Below, one piece after another: positions 18,549 through 27,936 of a stretch of DNA of 64,000 nucleotides. Under the pieces are notes generated by a model, which saw only the letters and a program-made list of their open reading frames with translations, searched no databases and was not told where the DNA came from. Each line of letters begins with the position of its first letter. Positions within the stretch are counted from its first letter, which is position 1. Position numbers and translations under genes: made by a program. The stretch comes from Frateuria hangzhouensis (GTDB taxonomy: Bacteria; Pseudomonadota; Gammaproteobacteria; Xanthomonadales; Rhodanobacteraceae): positions 1 to 64,000 of the forward strand of contig NZ_JAPMIU010000012.1 in assembly GCF_026410505.1 (NCBI RefSeq). The letters are read 5' to 3'.

Positions 18549-18658
18549 CATGCACAACGAACGCCCGAACCAGACGGCCACACGCCATCCCCAGCGGTTC
18601 CCTCCGCGTCGCCGGGAGCGGATAATCGGCGCCCCTCTATGCAACACACGGCAACCCG

Positions 18659-21499
18659 ATGTTCGTACCTGGTCAACGCTGGATCTCCACCGCCGAACCC
18701 GAACTGGGTCTGGGCACCGTCCTTCGGGTGGAGGGTCGCGGCGTACAGGTATTGTTCGCCAAGGCGGGCGTGCTGCGCCCCTACGCGGCCGACTCGGCCC
18801 CGCTGGTGCGCGCCGAGTTCCGCGCCGGCCAACGCGTGGCGGGCAAGGGTGTGGCATTTTTGGTCGAACGGGTGGAGATCAAGGAAGACCTGCTGATCTA
18901 CCGCGGCGAAGGCCGCGAGCTGCACGAAGGCCAGCTCGACGACGAACAGAGCGTGAGCCAGGCCGACGACCGCCTGGTCGGCGGCCGCACGGACCCGGTC
19001 GCGCAGTTCGACCTGCGCCTGGAGGGCCTGCGCCGCCGCGCCGAGGCGCGCCGCTCGCCGACCTGGGGCCTGGCCGCCTCCCGCATCGGGCTGGTGCCGC
19101 ACCAGCTGCGCGTGGCCGGCATCGCCTCCTCGCGCCGGCCCCCCCGCGTGCTGCTGGCCGACGAGGTGGGTCTGGGCAAGACCATCGAAGCGGGCATGAT
19201 CCTGGCCCGCCAGCTCGCCACCGGTCGCGCCTCCCGCGTGCTGGTGCTGCTGCCCGACACGCTGGTCTACCAGTGGTTCGTCGAACTGCTGCGCCGCTTC
19301 AACCTGAGCTTCGCCATTTACGACGAGGAACGCTGCGAGGCGCTGGAGCAGTCCGGCGACGGGCTCAACCCGTTCGACGACGAGCAACTGGTCATCGCCG
19401 ACTTCCGCTTCCTGGAAGAAAACCCCAAGCGCGCGCGGCAACTGCAGGAGACGAACTGGGACCTGCTGATCGTCGACGAAGCACACCACCTGGCATGGAC
19501 GCCCGAACAAGCCAGCCCGCGATACACGCTGGTCGAGCAACTGGCGGCCACGACCCCGGGCGTGATCCTGCTCACCGCCACGCCCGAGCAACTCGGCCGC
19601 AGCGGACACTTCGCCCGCTTGCGCCTGCTCGATCCGCAGCGCTACCACGATCTGGACGTCTATCTGTCCGAGGCCGAAGGCTTCCAGGCGCTCTCGCCGA
19701 TCGCCGACCGCCTGCAGTCGGGCGAGCCGCTCGACGACGCGCAGGTGATCGCACTGCGCGAGGTCTTCGCCGGCGATGCGGCGCTGCTCGCGCTGCTCGA
19801 AGACGCCACCCGCCCAGCCGCCGCGCGCGAACTGCTCGATGCGCTGATCGACCGCCACGGCACCGGCCGCGCGATGTTCCGCAACCGCCGCGCCGGGATC
19901 GGCGGCTTCCCGCATCGGGTGCCCGAATGGCAGCTGATCGATGCCGACACGCTGGACGAGAACGCCCGCCAGACTCTGCTGGCCGAATTCCACGCCGACA
20001 TCCAGCAACCCCCGCCGGCACTGGAGCTGGACTACGCCAGCGACCCGCGCCTGGACGCACTGGTCGACCTGCTCGAGGCGCACCCGCAGGACAAGTTCCT
20101 GCTGATCTGCCGCAGCCAGGCCAAGGTGCTGGCGCTGGAAGAAGCACTGCGCACGCGCACCGGCGCCGGCATCGCGCGCTTCCACGAAGGCCTGGGCATC
20201 GTGCAGCGCGATCGCAACGCCGCCTACTTCGCCCAGCGCGACGGCGCGCGCCTGCTGCTGTGCTCGGAAATCGGCTCGGAAGGCCGCAACTTCCAGTTCG
20301 CGCACCGGTTGGTCCTGTGGGACCTGCCGCTGGATCCGGACCTGCTCGAACAGCGCATCGGCCGCCTGGACCGCATCGGCCAGGCCCACGACATCGCCAT
20401 CCACATTCTGGCCGTCGAGGACAGCGCGCAGCACGTACTGGCACGCTGGTACGACGAGGGCATCGACGCGTTCCGCTCCAGTCCCGCCGACGGCCGCGAA
20501 CTGCTGCGCCGTTTCGCCGAGCCGCTGGTCGAGCTGGCCGCGGAGCACGCCCGCAACGCGGACGGCCGCGACCAGGAACTGGACGCGTTGATCGCCGACA
20601 CCCGCGCCACCCACGAGGAGCTGGCCGCGTTGATCCGCGCCGGCCGCGACCACCTGCTGGAGCTGGCCGCCAGCCGCGACCCGCACGCCGACGAACTGGG
20701 TCAGGCGTTCCGCCGCGAAGATATCGACCCGGCACGGGACGCCTACGTGCAGCGCCTGCTCGAAGCCTTCGGCATCCACCCGGAGGAGCTCGGCGGCCAG
20801 GTGCTGCTGCTCGATCCGCAGTACCTGTCCACCGACGCCCTGCCCGGCTTCGCCGAAGGCCCGATCTCGGCCACCTTCGCCCGCGACGTGGCGCTGGCCC
20901 GCGAGGACCTGCCACTGCTTCGCTTCGACCATCCGCTGGTGCTGGGCGCGCTGGACCTGGCGCTGTCCGGCGAGCAGGGCAACGCCGCCTTCATGGTCGA
21001 CGACGCACTGCCGCCGCGCAGCGCTCTGCTGCAGGCGGTGTTCCTGCTCGAGTGCGTGGCCGATCGCGCGCTGGATGCCGAACGCTTCCTGCCCACCTTG
21101 CCGCTGGTGGTGACCATCGATACCCGCCTGGCCGAGCGCGCCGGCTTCGAGCCCAGCGAAGCGGCCGTGCGCAAGGCCGCCGACCGCAACATCGAGGTGG
21201 CGCGCTACCGCAAGTTCCTGTCCAAGCTGGTGCCGCCGATGCTGGAAAAAGCCGAGGCGATCGCCAGCCAGCGCGCGCAGGAACACATCGCCGACGCGCT
21301 CGCCCAGGCCACCGCCACGCTGGATGCGGAACTGTCGCGCCTGCGCGCGCTGCGCGCGGTCAACCCCTCGATCAGCTCCGCCGAAATCGCCACCCTGGAA
21401 GCCGAACGCCAGGCCCTGCTCACCGCCCTGCCGCAATCGCGCCTGCGCCTGGACGCCGTCCGCTTCGTCGCCAGTCCCGACTTCCTCGCCCTGCGTTGA
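18659..21499 (+). CDS. rapA: RapA: RNA polymerase-associated SWI2/SNF2 ATPase
   Basis: 946 residues, close to E. coli RapA (968). N-terminal Tudor-like domains cover about 1-110. Helicase lobe 1 has Walker A ADEVGLGKTIEAG (residues 167-179) and DEAH (273-276). Lobe 2 has SEIGSEGRNFQFAH and QRIGRLDRIGQ, and a RapA-specific C-terminal region runs from about 620. RapA recycles RNA polymerase stalled in post-termination complexes. ATG 18659 gives the expected MFVPGQRW start. It is a single gene bounded by repeats. Confidence 0.96.
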   Translation: MFVPGQRWISTAEPELGLGTVLRVEGRGVQVLFAKAGVLRPYAADSAPLVRAEFRAGQRVAGKGVAFLVERVEIKEDLLIYRGEGRELHEGQLDDEQSVSQADDRLVGGRTDPVAQFDLRLEGLRRRAEARRSPTWGLAASRIGLVPHQLRVAGIASSRRPPRVLLADEVGLGKTIEAGMILARQLATGRASRVLVLLPDTLVYQWFVELLRRFNLSFAIYDEERCEALEQSGDGLNPFDDEQLVIADFRFLEENPKRARQLQETNWDLLIVDEAHHLAWTPEQASPRYTLVEQLAATTPGVILLTATPEQLGRSGHFARLRLLDPQRYHDLDVYLSEAEGFQALSPIADRLQSGEPLDDAQVIALREVFAGDAALLALLEDATRPAAARELLDALIDRHGTGRAMFRNRRAGIGGFPHRVPEWQLIDADTLDENARQTLLAEFHADIQQPPPALELDYASDPRLDALVDLLEAHPQDKFLLICRSQAKVLALEEALRTRTGAGIARFHEGLGIVQRDRNAAYFAQRDGARLLLCSEIGSEGRNFQFAHRLVLWDLPLDPDLLEQRIGRLDRIGQAHDIAIHILAVEDSAQHVLARWYDEGIDAFRSSPADGRELLRRFAEPLVELAAEHARNADGRDQELDALIADTRATHEELAALIRAGRDHLLELAASRDPHADELGQAFRREDIDPARDAYVQRLLEAFGIHPEELGGQVLLLDPQYLSTDALPGFAEGPISATFARDVALAREDLPLLRFDHPLVLGALDLALSGEQGNAAFMVDDALPPRSALLQAVFLLECVADRALDAERFLPTLPLVVTIDTRLAERAGFEPSEAAVRKAADRNIEVARYRKFLSKLVPPMLEKAEAIASQRAQEHIADALAQATATLDAELSRLRALRAVNPSISSAEIATLEAERQALLTALPQSRLRLDAVRFVASPDFLALR

Positions 21500-21501
21500 C
21501 A

Positions 21502-21563
21502 CGCAGGGTGGGATTCAGCCCCACACACCGCCGCAGATCCCGGTGGGCCGAAGCCCACCCCAC
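21502..21563. repeat. REP-like repeat, family B, copy 1
   Basis: CAGGGTGGGATTCAGCCCC and GGTGGGCCGAAGCCCACCCC flank about 20 bases. This is a degenerate version of the GTAGGGTGGGCTTCAGCCCACC palindrome seen elsewhere. It begins two bases after the rapA stop codon. Confidence 0.7.
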
Positions 21564-21640
21564 GGCAACCGTACGGCGCGGGCCGTTGAGGCGAGCGCCC
21601 ACGTGGGTCCATACCAGGCCTCCATCGCGAAGGAAACGGC

Positions 21641-22390
21641 ATGCGCACTATCGGCCTGATCGGCGGCATGAGCTGGGAATCGACGGTGGAGTACTACCGT
21701 CTGATCAACCGCGGTGTGCGCGACCGCCTCGGCCCACTGCATTCGGCGCGTCTGCTGCTGGACAGCCTGGACTTCTCGGTCATCGCCGCCTGCCAGCGCG
21801 CCGGCGACTGGGATGGCGCCGGCGCATTGCTGGCCGAATCCGCGCGCCGCCTGCAAGCCGGCGGCGCCGATTGCATCCTGATCAGCGCCAATACCATGCA
21901 CATCGTGGCTGACACCGTGGCGGCAGCGACGGCACTGCCGCTGCTGCATATCGTGGACGCTACCGGCCGGGCGATCCACGCCCTGGGGCTGGACACGGTG
22001 CTGCTGCTCGGCACCGCATTCACCATGGAGCAGCCGTTCTTTCGCGAACGCATGCGGCGCGATCACGCCGTTCGCTGCCTGGTGCCCGAACCGTCGCAGC
22101 GCGCCGAACTGCACCGGGTGATCTATGAAGAGCTCTGCGCTGGCCAGTTCCACCCGCAGGCCAGGCAATACCTGCTGCAGCTCATTGCCGACGGCGTCCG
22201 CGCCGGCGCCCAGGGCGCCATCCTGGGCTGCACCGAACTGGGCCTGCTGCTGGGCGATGCCGAAGCGGGCGTGCCTGTCTTCGACACCGCGGCATTGCAC
22301 GCCGCCGCGGCGGTGGACTTCGCACTGCTGGAACGTAGGGTGGGCTTCAGCCCACCTTTGGATCGCCCCGCAAACTTGCCGGTGGGCTGA
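21641..22390 (+). CDS. Aspartate/glutamate racemase family protein (YgeA-like)
   Basis: 249 residues. The start MRTIGLIGGMSWEST is diagnostic of this racemase family. The catalytic positions read NTMH (around residue 86-89) and LGCTELGLLL, so the first catalytic cysteine is replaced by Thr, as in the YgeA subgroup. The enzyme would interconvert L- and D-acidic amino acids. The last ~20 residues (RRVGFSPPLDRPANLPVG) are encoded by a family B repeat and are probably not part of the ancestral fold. An amino-acid permease is convergent downstream. Confidence 0.88.
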   Translation: MRTIGLIGGMSWESTVEYYRLINRGVRDRLGPLHSARLLLDSLDFSVIAACQRAGDWDGAGALLAESARRLQAGGADCILISANTMHIVADTVAAATALPLLHIVDATGRAIHALGLDTVLLLGTAFTMEQPFFRERMRRDHAVRCLVPEPSQRAELHRVIYEELCAGQFHPQARQYLLQLIADGVRAGAQGAILGCTELGLLLGDAEAGVPVFDTAALHAAAAVDFALLERRVGFSPPLDRPANLPVG

Positions 22391-22403
22391 AGTCCAGCCT
22401 ACG
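22334..22403. repeat. REP-like repeat, family B, copy 2, overlapping a coding end
   Basis: CGTAGGGTGGGCTTCAGCCC and GGTGGGCTGAAGTCCAGCCT form an inverted pair. The left arm is translated as part of the racemase C-terminus, and the TGA in the right arm (GGGCTGAAG) is the racemase stop codon. Confidence 0.85.
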
Positions 22404-22428
22404 TTTGGCGCTCCCGCAAACCCGCTTG

Positions 22429-23790
22429 CTACGCAGCCACGAGCGTCGAGCGCATCCGCCGATGGACGCCGAATCCCCAGTACGCCACGGTCAGCACCGC
22501 CACCCAGGCCACGCCGACGTACAGCGCCACGCGCGTGTCGGGGCTGTAGCCGAGCATCACCAGCACGAACGCCAGGAAGGCCAGCGCCAGGACGCTGGAG
22601 AGCGGCCACAGTCGCAGGCGGAATGGCAGTAGCTCGGTTTGCTGCCGGCGGAAGCGCCAGTGCGCCACCAGCACGGTGCCCCAGGTCCACACGGTGTTGA
22701 ACGCCAGGATCGACATGACCATGCCGAAGATGCGTTCGGGCACCAGGTAGTTCATCAGCACGCCCAACAACAGAAAGCCGATCGTCACCAGCACGCCGCG
22801 CACCGGCACGCCGCTCGTGTTCAGGCGACCCATCGCGGCGGGCGCCTGGCCCTTGCTGGCCAGGCTGTGCAGCATGCGGCTGCCGCTGAAAGTGGTGGAG
22901 TTGAAGCTCGACAGCGCCGCGGTGATCACCACGAAGTTGATCACTCCGGCCGCCTGCGAGATGCCCAGCTTGGCGAACGTGGTGACGAACGGACTGCCCT
23001 GCGTGCCCAGCTCGTTCCAGGGATAGATCGCCATGATCACGAACAGCGAGCCGATGTAGAAGATCAGGATGCGCCAGATCACCGAGTTGACCGCTCGCGG
23101 GATGGTGCGCTCCGGATGCGCCGCCTCGGCCGCGGCCATGCCGATGGTCTCGATGCCGCCGAAGGAGAACACCAGCACCGGCAACGCCAGCACCATGCCG
23201 GTGAAGCCGTTGGGGAACCAGCCACCGTGCGTCCACAGGTTGGCGATGCCCAGCGGCTGCCCGCCATTGCCCCAGCCCAGCCAGATGATGCCGAAGCCGC
23301 CCAGGATCATCAGCACCACGGTGAGCACCTTGATCAGCGCGAACCAGAACTCCAGCTCGCCATAGACCTTCACCGCCATCAGGTTGAGTCCGCCGATCAT
23401 TGCCACGGAAGCGAACGCCCAGATCCACTGCGGCAGCTCCGGGTACCAGTCCTTCATGTAGATGCCCACCGCCGTGCTCTCGGCGATGCCCACGCCCATC
23501 ATCAGCACCCAGTAGTTCCACCCGGTGAGGTAGCCGGCGAACGGTCCCAGGTACTTGTGCGCATAAGCGCTGAAGGAGCCGGCCACCGGCTCGAAGGCCG
23601 CCATCTCGCCCAGCGCGCGCATGATCACGAAGATCATCGCCCCGCCGAACAGGTAGGCAATGAGCACCGACGGACCGGCCAGCTTGATGGTGCTGGCCGA
23701 GCCCAGGAACAGGCCCGCACCGATGCACATGCCCAGCGCCATGAAGGTGATGTGGCGCGGCGTGAGCTGCCGCTGCAATTGCTCGGTCAT
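22429..23790 (-). CDS. Amino-acid permease (APC superfamily, AAT type)
   Basis: 453 residues with about twelve hydrophobic helices. Signatures include GLFLGSASTIKLAGPSVL in helix 1, which carries the unwound substrate site, and FSFGGIETIGMAAAEAAHP in the sixth-helix region. It most resembles the proline/aromatic permease group (ProY, AroP, CycA), which imports amino acids with protons. Exact specificity is not readable. It starts 25 bases after the rhomboid stop on the same strand, so the two are probably one transcript. Confidence 0.9.
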   Translation of the reverse strand: MTEQLQRQLTPRHITFMALGMCIGAGLFLGSASTIKLAGPSVLIAYLFGGAMIFVIMRALGEMAAFEPVAGSFSAYAHKYLGPFAGYLTGWNYWVLMMGVGIAESTAVGIYMKDWYPELPQWIWAFASVAMIGGLNLMAVKVYGELEFWFALIKVLTVVLMILGGFGIIWLGWGNGGQPLGIANLWTHGGWFPNGFTGMVLALPVLVFSFGGIETIGMAAAEAAHPERTIPRAVNSVIWRILIFYIGSLFVIMAIYPWNELGTQGSPFVTTFAKLGISQAAGVINFVVITAALSSFNSTTFSGSRMLHSLASKGQAPAAMGRLNTSGVPVRGVLVTIGFLLLGVLMNYLVPERIFGMVMSILAFNTVWTWGTVLVAHWRFRRQQTELLPFRLRLWPLSSVLALAFLAFVLVMLGYSPDTRVALYVGVAWVAVLTVAYWGFGVHRRMRSTLVAA

Positions 23791-23815
23791 GGTGGGTCCG
23801 TGAGAAAAGGAAGGG

Positions 23816-24466
23816 TCAGCGCATCAAGCGGCGCTTGGGTTTGAGCGGAAGCCGGCCGCGCCAGTACTCGATCAGCAGGTAGCCACCGAGCATGCCGCCC
23901 AGATGGGCAAAATGCGCCACGCCCGCCTGCGTTCCGGTCACGCCCAGCACCAGCTCGATCACGGCGTAGCCGGTCACGAACAGCCAGGCCGGCATCGGTA
24001 CCGGCAGGAAGATCAGCATCATCTTCTCGTGCGGATACATCATGCCGAACGCCAGCAGCAGGCCGAAGATCGCGCCCGACGCACCCAGCGTCGGGTAGAA
24101 GCCGTGGGTGAACCAGTGCACCACCAGCAACTGCGACAGCGCCGCCACGATCAGGCAGACGAAGTAATACAGCAGAAACTCGCGCCCGCCGAACAACCGC
24201 TCGATCGGCCCGCCGAACATCCACAGCGCCAGCATGTTGAACAGGATATGCGTGGTGCCGCCATGCATGAAGGCATAGCTGACCAGCTGCCACGGGCGGA
24301 AGCCGACGGCGACCAGGCCATCGGCCGTCTGCGCGAAATGGTCAGGCCCCCAGGGCCACAGCGCGAAATGCAGTACCAGCACGTCGCCCAGCAGCATCTG
24401 CAGCAGGTAGACGGCGACGTTGGCGATCAACAGGTTGCGGGTAACGGGGGGCAGTTGGAAAGGCAT
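23816..24466 (-). CDS. Rhomboid-family intramembrane serine protease
   Basis: 216 residues with six hydrophobic segments. The catalytic Ser130 is in the family motif GASGA (helix 4), and the catalytic His is in AHLGG (His188, helix 6). The HGGTTHILFNML segment matches the conserved loop-1/helix-2 region (H-x-x-x-H-x-x-x-N). The protein cleaves transmembrane substrates within the bilayer. An in-frame ATG at 24505 with AGGA close by would add 13 residues; I favour 24466 (MPFQLPPVTRNL) because homologous starts look like this. Confidence 0.9.
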   Translation of the reverse strand: MPFQLPPVTRNLLIANVAVYLLQMLLGDVLVLHFALWPWGPDHFAQTADGLVAVGFRPWQLVSYAFMHGGTTHILFNMLALWMFGGPIERLFGGREFLLYYFVCLIVAALSQLLVVHWFTHGFYPTLGASGAIFGLLLAFGMMYPHEKMMLIFLPVPMPAWLFVTGYAVIELVLGVTGTQAGVAHFAHLGGMLGGYLLIEYWRGRLPLKPKRRLMR

Positions 24467-24532
24467 GGGTGTTCCGCTGGCAGTCAACGAAGGGTAACCG
24501 ATCATCCGTCCTGCACGGGCAACCCTTGCCTC

Positions 24533-24613
24533 CGTAGGACCCCGTCGCGGGCGATGCGCTTTGCATCGAGGCGAACGGCAGCAAGAGCATCGCCCGCAAG
24601 CGGGCTCCTACAG
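24533..24613. repeat. REP-like inverted repeat, family A, copy 5
   Basis: CGTAGGACCCCGTCGCGGGC and GCCCGCAAGCGGGCTCCTAC are inverted around a centre containing GATGCG and GAGCATCG. It lies between the rhomboid and NlpC/P60 genes. Confidence 0.8.
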
Positions 24614-24657
24614 GGAATCGGCGCCCGTCCCGAGGGCGGCTTCGCGCTGCCAGGCCG

Positions 24658-24681
24658 AAAAAAGGCCGCCTGTTGGCGGCC
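24658..24681 (-). terminator. Rho-independent terminator of the NlpC/P60 gene (minus strand)
   Basis: Read on the minus strand, GGCCGCC-AACA-GGCGGCC is followed by six T residues. It is 29 bases beyond the stop codon of the NlpC/P60 gene. Confidence 0.8.
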
Positions 24682-24709
24682 GGACTGCGGAAACCGCGTG
24701 GCGTTTCGC

Positions 24710-25330
24710 TCAACCGTTCTGCGCGATGCGCTCGGGCCGGCGGGCGCCGGCAAAACGCCTGGCCCAGTAGGCCTCGTCGAGGCGGGACACCTCCACCGAC
24801 TTGCCCGCGGAGGGCGAGTGGATGAAGCGGCCATTGTCCAGGTAGATGCCCACGTGCGAGATGCGTTTCTTGCCGCGGGTGTGGAAGAACACCAGGTCGC
24901 CCGGCTGCATGTCACCGCGCTTGACCTTGACGCCGGCCAGGAACTGGCGCGCGGAATTGGCCGGCAGCTTCAGCCCGATCGCGTGGGCGAACACGTAGCG
25001 GACGAAACCGCTGCAATCGAAGCCGGTCGCGGGCGAGTGGCCACCACGGACGTAGCGTACGTCGCGCAGCTGCATCGCCAGCGCCACCAGCGCCTGGCGC
25101 AAGCGGGAAGCCTCCTCGACCGGACCGCCCTTCTTCGCCTGCATCAGCGCGACAGGATCGGCCGGCAGCGTCGCGTGGGCGAGCGCCGGCGCGAGGTTGG
25201 CAACGGGTAACGGAGCCAGCAGTGGGGCAACGGCAGCAGTCGGGACCGTGCGTTCGGCGGCATGCGCGGGCGCGATCGCAAGCAACGCGGCAAACAGGGC
25301 GGCGGTTGCAATCAGGCGCTGGCGGAGCAT
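24710..25330 (-). CDS. Secreted NlpC/P60 (C40) peptidoglycan peptidase
   Basis: 206 residues. A signal peptide (MLRQRLIATAALFAALLAIAPAHA) precedes a low-complexity Ala/Pro linker (25-70) and the NlpC/P60 domain (about 80-200). The Cys106 nucleophile is in FDCSGFV, His159 in RISHVGIYL, and His171 completes the catalytic set. These enzymes cut D-Glu-diaminopimelate links in cell-wall peptides (the Spr/MepS and NlpC group). ATG 25330 was chosen because the signal peptide starts there; the longer frame upstream has no such feature. Confidence 0.9.
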   Translation of the reverse strand: MLRQRLIATAALFAALLAIAPAHAAERTVPTAAVAPLLAPLPVANLAPALAHATLPADPVALMQAKKGGPVEEASRLRQALVALAMQLRDVRYVRGGHSPATGFDCSGFVRYVFAHAIGLKLPANSARQFLAGVKVKRGDMQPGDLVFFHTRGKKRISHVGIYLDNGRFIHSPSAGKSVEVSRLDEAYWARRFAGARRPERIAQNG

Positions 25331-25515
25331 GCAGGAAAATCCCTTTGCGGGTCGGGGCTTGGCCAAGGCCGCCGTGGCGGTTTGAGCGAGGGGACCGACG
25401 TTAGCAAAGGGCCTTCGCCCGAATGTTGGATTGACGTTAAGCAGACCCTGGCGTTTCGAGACGTTCACGCAGCGGTGTGACTGCGAGCACGCCAGGCAGG
25501 CAACCGCCTGATCCC

Positions 25516-25573
25516 TGTAGGAGCGCACTTGTGCGCGACCTCGGAGTTCCGGTCGCGAACAGGTGCGGTTCCA
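25516..25573. repeat. REP-like inverted repeat, family A, copy 6
   Basis: TGTAGGAGCGCACTTGTGCGCG pairs with a decayed arm, GGTCGCGAACAGGTGCGGTT. It lies in the 258-base gap between the NlpC/P60 and YggS genes, which otherwise shows nothing. Confidence 0.75.
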
Positions 25574-25588
25574 GCAGGAAAGCCAGGC

Positions 25589-26281
25589 TCAGCGCCGCCC
25601 GAAGATGGCGGTCCCGATGCGCACCTCAGTGGCGCCCTCGGCAATGGCCAGCGGGAAGTCACCGCTCATGCCCATCGACAATCGCGGCAACACATGACCC
25701 CACCCTGCCGCGGCATCGCGCAAATCACGCAGCTGGCGGAAACAGGCGCGCACCGCATCGGCATCGTCCGACTGCACGGCCATGGTCATCAGCCCGCGCA
25801 CGCGCAACGTAGGATAATCGCGCAGGCGATCGAGCAAGCCTGGCAGTTCGTCCGGCGGCAGCCCGTGTTTGCTTTGCTCGGGCGAGGTCTTCACCTGCAC
25901 CAGTACGTCAAGCGTGCGGCCTTCGGGCTCCAGGCGTCGGTGCAACGCCTGGGCCAGTTCCAGCCGGTCCAGCGATTGCACCTCGCTGGCCAGCCGCGCC
26001 ACGTCCCTGGCCTTGTTGGTCTGCAGATGGCCGATCAGTACCCACTCGAGCGGCAGGTCGGCCAGTGCCGCGGTCTTCTCGCGCAGCTCCTGCACCTTGT
26101 TCTCGCCGAAGCGGGCCAGGCCCAGCGCGGCCGCCTCGCGCACCATCGGCGCCCCGAAGGTCTTGCTGACCGGGAGCACGGCCACCTCCGCCGGGTCGCG
26201 CCCGCTCTCGCGGCAGGCGGCGTCCACGCGCTCGCGCACGGCGGTCCAGCGCGCGGCGAGCGTGTCGGTCGGCCCGGCCAT
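25589..26281 (-). CDS. yggS: YggS/PLPBP-type pyridoxal-phosphate homeostasis protein
   Basis: 230 residues, the normal length. This is a single TIM-barrel domain like alanine racemase domain I. The PLP-binding lysine is Lys40 (AVLPVSKTFG), and the signatures FGENKVQEL, WVLIGHLQTNKA and LSMGMSGDFPLAI are all present. It has no racemase activity and buffers free PLP. It starts one base after the M20 dipeptidase stop, so the two genes are co-transcribed, although no functional link is known. Confidence 0.94.
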   Translation of the reverse strand: MAGPTDTLAARWTAVRERVDAACRESGRDPAEVAVLPVSKTFGAPMVREAAALGLARFGENKVQELREKTAALADLPLEWVLIGHLQTNKARDVARLASEVQSLDRLELAQALHRRLEPEGRTLDVLVQVKTSPEQSKHGLPPDELPGLLDRLRDYPTLRVRGLMTMAVQSDDADAVRACFRQLRDLRDAAAGWGHVLPRLSMGMSGDFPLAIAEGATEVRIGTAIFGRR

Positions 26282-26282
26282 G

Positions 26283-27716
26283 TCAGCCGCGCTTGGCCTG
26301 CTCGCCGTGGCGCGCCACGACCTCGGCCACCACCATGCTCACCTTCTTGCCGGTGGGGATGTGCAGGAACTCGTTCGGTCCGTGCGCATTGGAATGCGGC
26401 CCCAGCACGCCGGTGATCAGGAACTGCGCCTGCGGGAACTTCTCGCCGAGCATGCCCATGAACGGGATCGAGCCGCCTTCGCCCATGTAAGCCGCGGGGG
26501 CACCGAAGTAATGCTCGGAGGCTTCGGCCACCGCCTGCTCCAGCCACGGCGAGAGCTGCGGCGCGTTCCAGCCGCTGCCGTCCTTCTCCAGCTTGAAGCT
26601 GACCTTGGCACCGTAGGGCGGATCCTTTTCCAGCAGCTCCTTGAGGAACTTGCCGGCCTTGGCGCCGTTGAGGGTCGGCGGCACGCGCAGGCTCAGCTTG
26701 ACCGCGGTGAAGGGGCGCAGCACGTTGCCGGCGCTTTCCAGCGCCGGCATGCCGCCGATGCCGGTGACCGCCAGCTGCGGGCGCCAGGTACGGTTGAGCA
26801 CCAGTTCGACCAGGTCCTTGCTGACCGGCTGCATGCCCTCGGCGAAGGGGAACTTGTCGTACACCGCCTCGCCCAGCACCTCGGTGGAGCGGCGGGCCTG
26901 CTCGACGCGCTGCGGCGGAACCTCCACGTACAGCTCCTGCGGCTTGATCTTGCCGGTGGCCGGGTCCTCCAGCCGCGACAGGATTTCGCGCAGGATGCGG
27001 AAGCTGGACGGCACCACGCCGGACGCGTCGCCCGAATGCACGCCCTCCTCCAGCACCTGCACGGTCAGCTCGCCGCCGGTCATGCCGCGCAGCGAGGTGG
27101 TCAGCCACAACTGGTCGTAGTTGCCGCAGCCCGAATCCAGGCAGACCACCAGCGAGGGGTTGCCGATGCGCGCGGCCAGATGGTCGACGTAGTGCGGAAG
27201 GTCGTAGCTGCCCGATTCCTCGCAGGCCTCGATCATGATCACGCAGCGCGCGCGCGGGATGTCCTGCTCAGCCAGCGCCAGCAGCGCCGAAAGCGAACCG
27301 AACATCGCGTAGCCATCGTCGGCGCCGCCGCGACCGTAGAGCTTGTCGCCCTTGATCACCGGCGTCCACGGACCCAGGCCCTCGGCCCAGCCGGTCATTT
27401 CCGGCTGCTTGTCGAGGTGGCCGTAGAGCATCACCGTGTCCTCGCAGCCGGGCAGGGTCGCTGGCGCGTCGATGTAGATCAGCGGCGTACGCCCGGGCAG
27501 TCGCACCACCTCCAGCGTCGCCCCCGGCAGCGCGGCCAGCTTGCCGCGCGCCCAGCGCTCGAGCAGGTCCACCGCCTTGTCCATGTAGCCGTGCTCGACC
27601 CACTTGGCGTCGAACATCGGGGACTTGTTGGGAATGCGGATGTATTCGACCAGCTGCGGCACGACCTCGTCGTCCCACAAGCCACCGATGAAACCGGACA
27701 GGCGCGCGGTATCCAT
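26283..27716 (-). CDS. M20-family metallodipeptidase
   Basis: 477 residues starting MDTARLSGFIGGLW at 27716, with AAGGAG eight bases upstream. Zinc ligands are visible in LYGHLDKQP and GGADDGY, and the base/ligand pair in IEACEESGS. A dimerisation lid lies around 220-390 and a C-terminal GPHSNAHGPNE completes the M20 site. Similar enzymes (the DapE/PepV/carnosinase group) hydrolyse dipeptides in the cytoplasm. The frame runs open to 28274, but that part is antisense to comEA-like DNA. Confidence 0.92.
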   Translation of the reverse strand: MDTARLSGFIGGLWDDEVVPQLVEYIRIPNKSPMFDAKWVEHGYMDKAVDLLERWARGKLAALPGATLEVVRLPGRTPLIYIDAPATLPGCEDTVMLYGHLDKQPEMTGWAEGLGPWTPVIKGDKLYGRGGADDGYAMFGSLSALLALAEQDIPRARCVIMIEACEESGSYDLPHYVDHLAARIGNPSLVVCLDSGCGNYDQLWLTTSLRGMTGGELTVQVLEEGVHSGDASGVVPSSFRILREILSRLEDPATGKIKPQELYVEVPPQRVEQARRSTEVLGEAVYDKFPFAEGMQPVSKDLVELVLNRTWRPQLAVTGIGGMPALESAGNVLRPFTAVKLSLRVPPTLNGAKAGKFLKELLEKDPPYGAKVSFKLEKDGSGWNAPQLSPWLEQAVAEASEHYFGAPAAYMGEGGSIPFMGMLGEKFPQAQFLITGVLGPHSNAHGPNEFLHIPTGKKVSMVVAEVVARHGEQAKRG

Positions 27717-27753
27717 GGGCAGACTCCTTAAAAGTACGTACGGGAAGCGTTCT

Positions 27754-27762
27754 AGTGTACCA
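27754..27762 (-). promoter_or_regulatory. Extended -10 promoter element of the M20/YggS transcript
   Basis: Read on the minus strand, TGGTACACT is an extended -10 (TG-N-TACACT) about 38 bases before the M20 start codon, in a short AT-richer stretch. No good -35 is seen at the normal spacing. Confidence 0.35.
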
Positions 27763-27936
27763 GCGGCACCGGCGGCGCCCGTCACGCTCACACCGCCGTC
27801 GGGCATCGCCGACAGGCGCGCGCGACCGGCTCCGCCCGAAAACCACGCCGCGCGCCGACGGCAGCCGGTCGCGCGGACGGCCACACTTCCGGGACGGCAA
27901 CGGTGCCGTCCAACGCACTCCCAGGGAGGGAAACCC

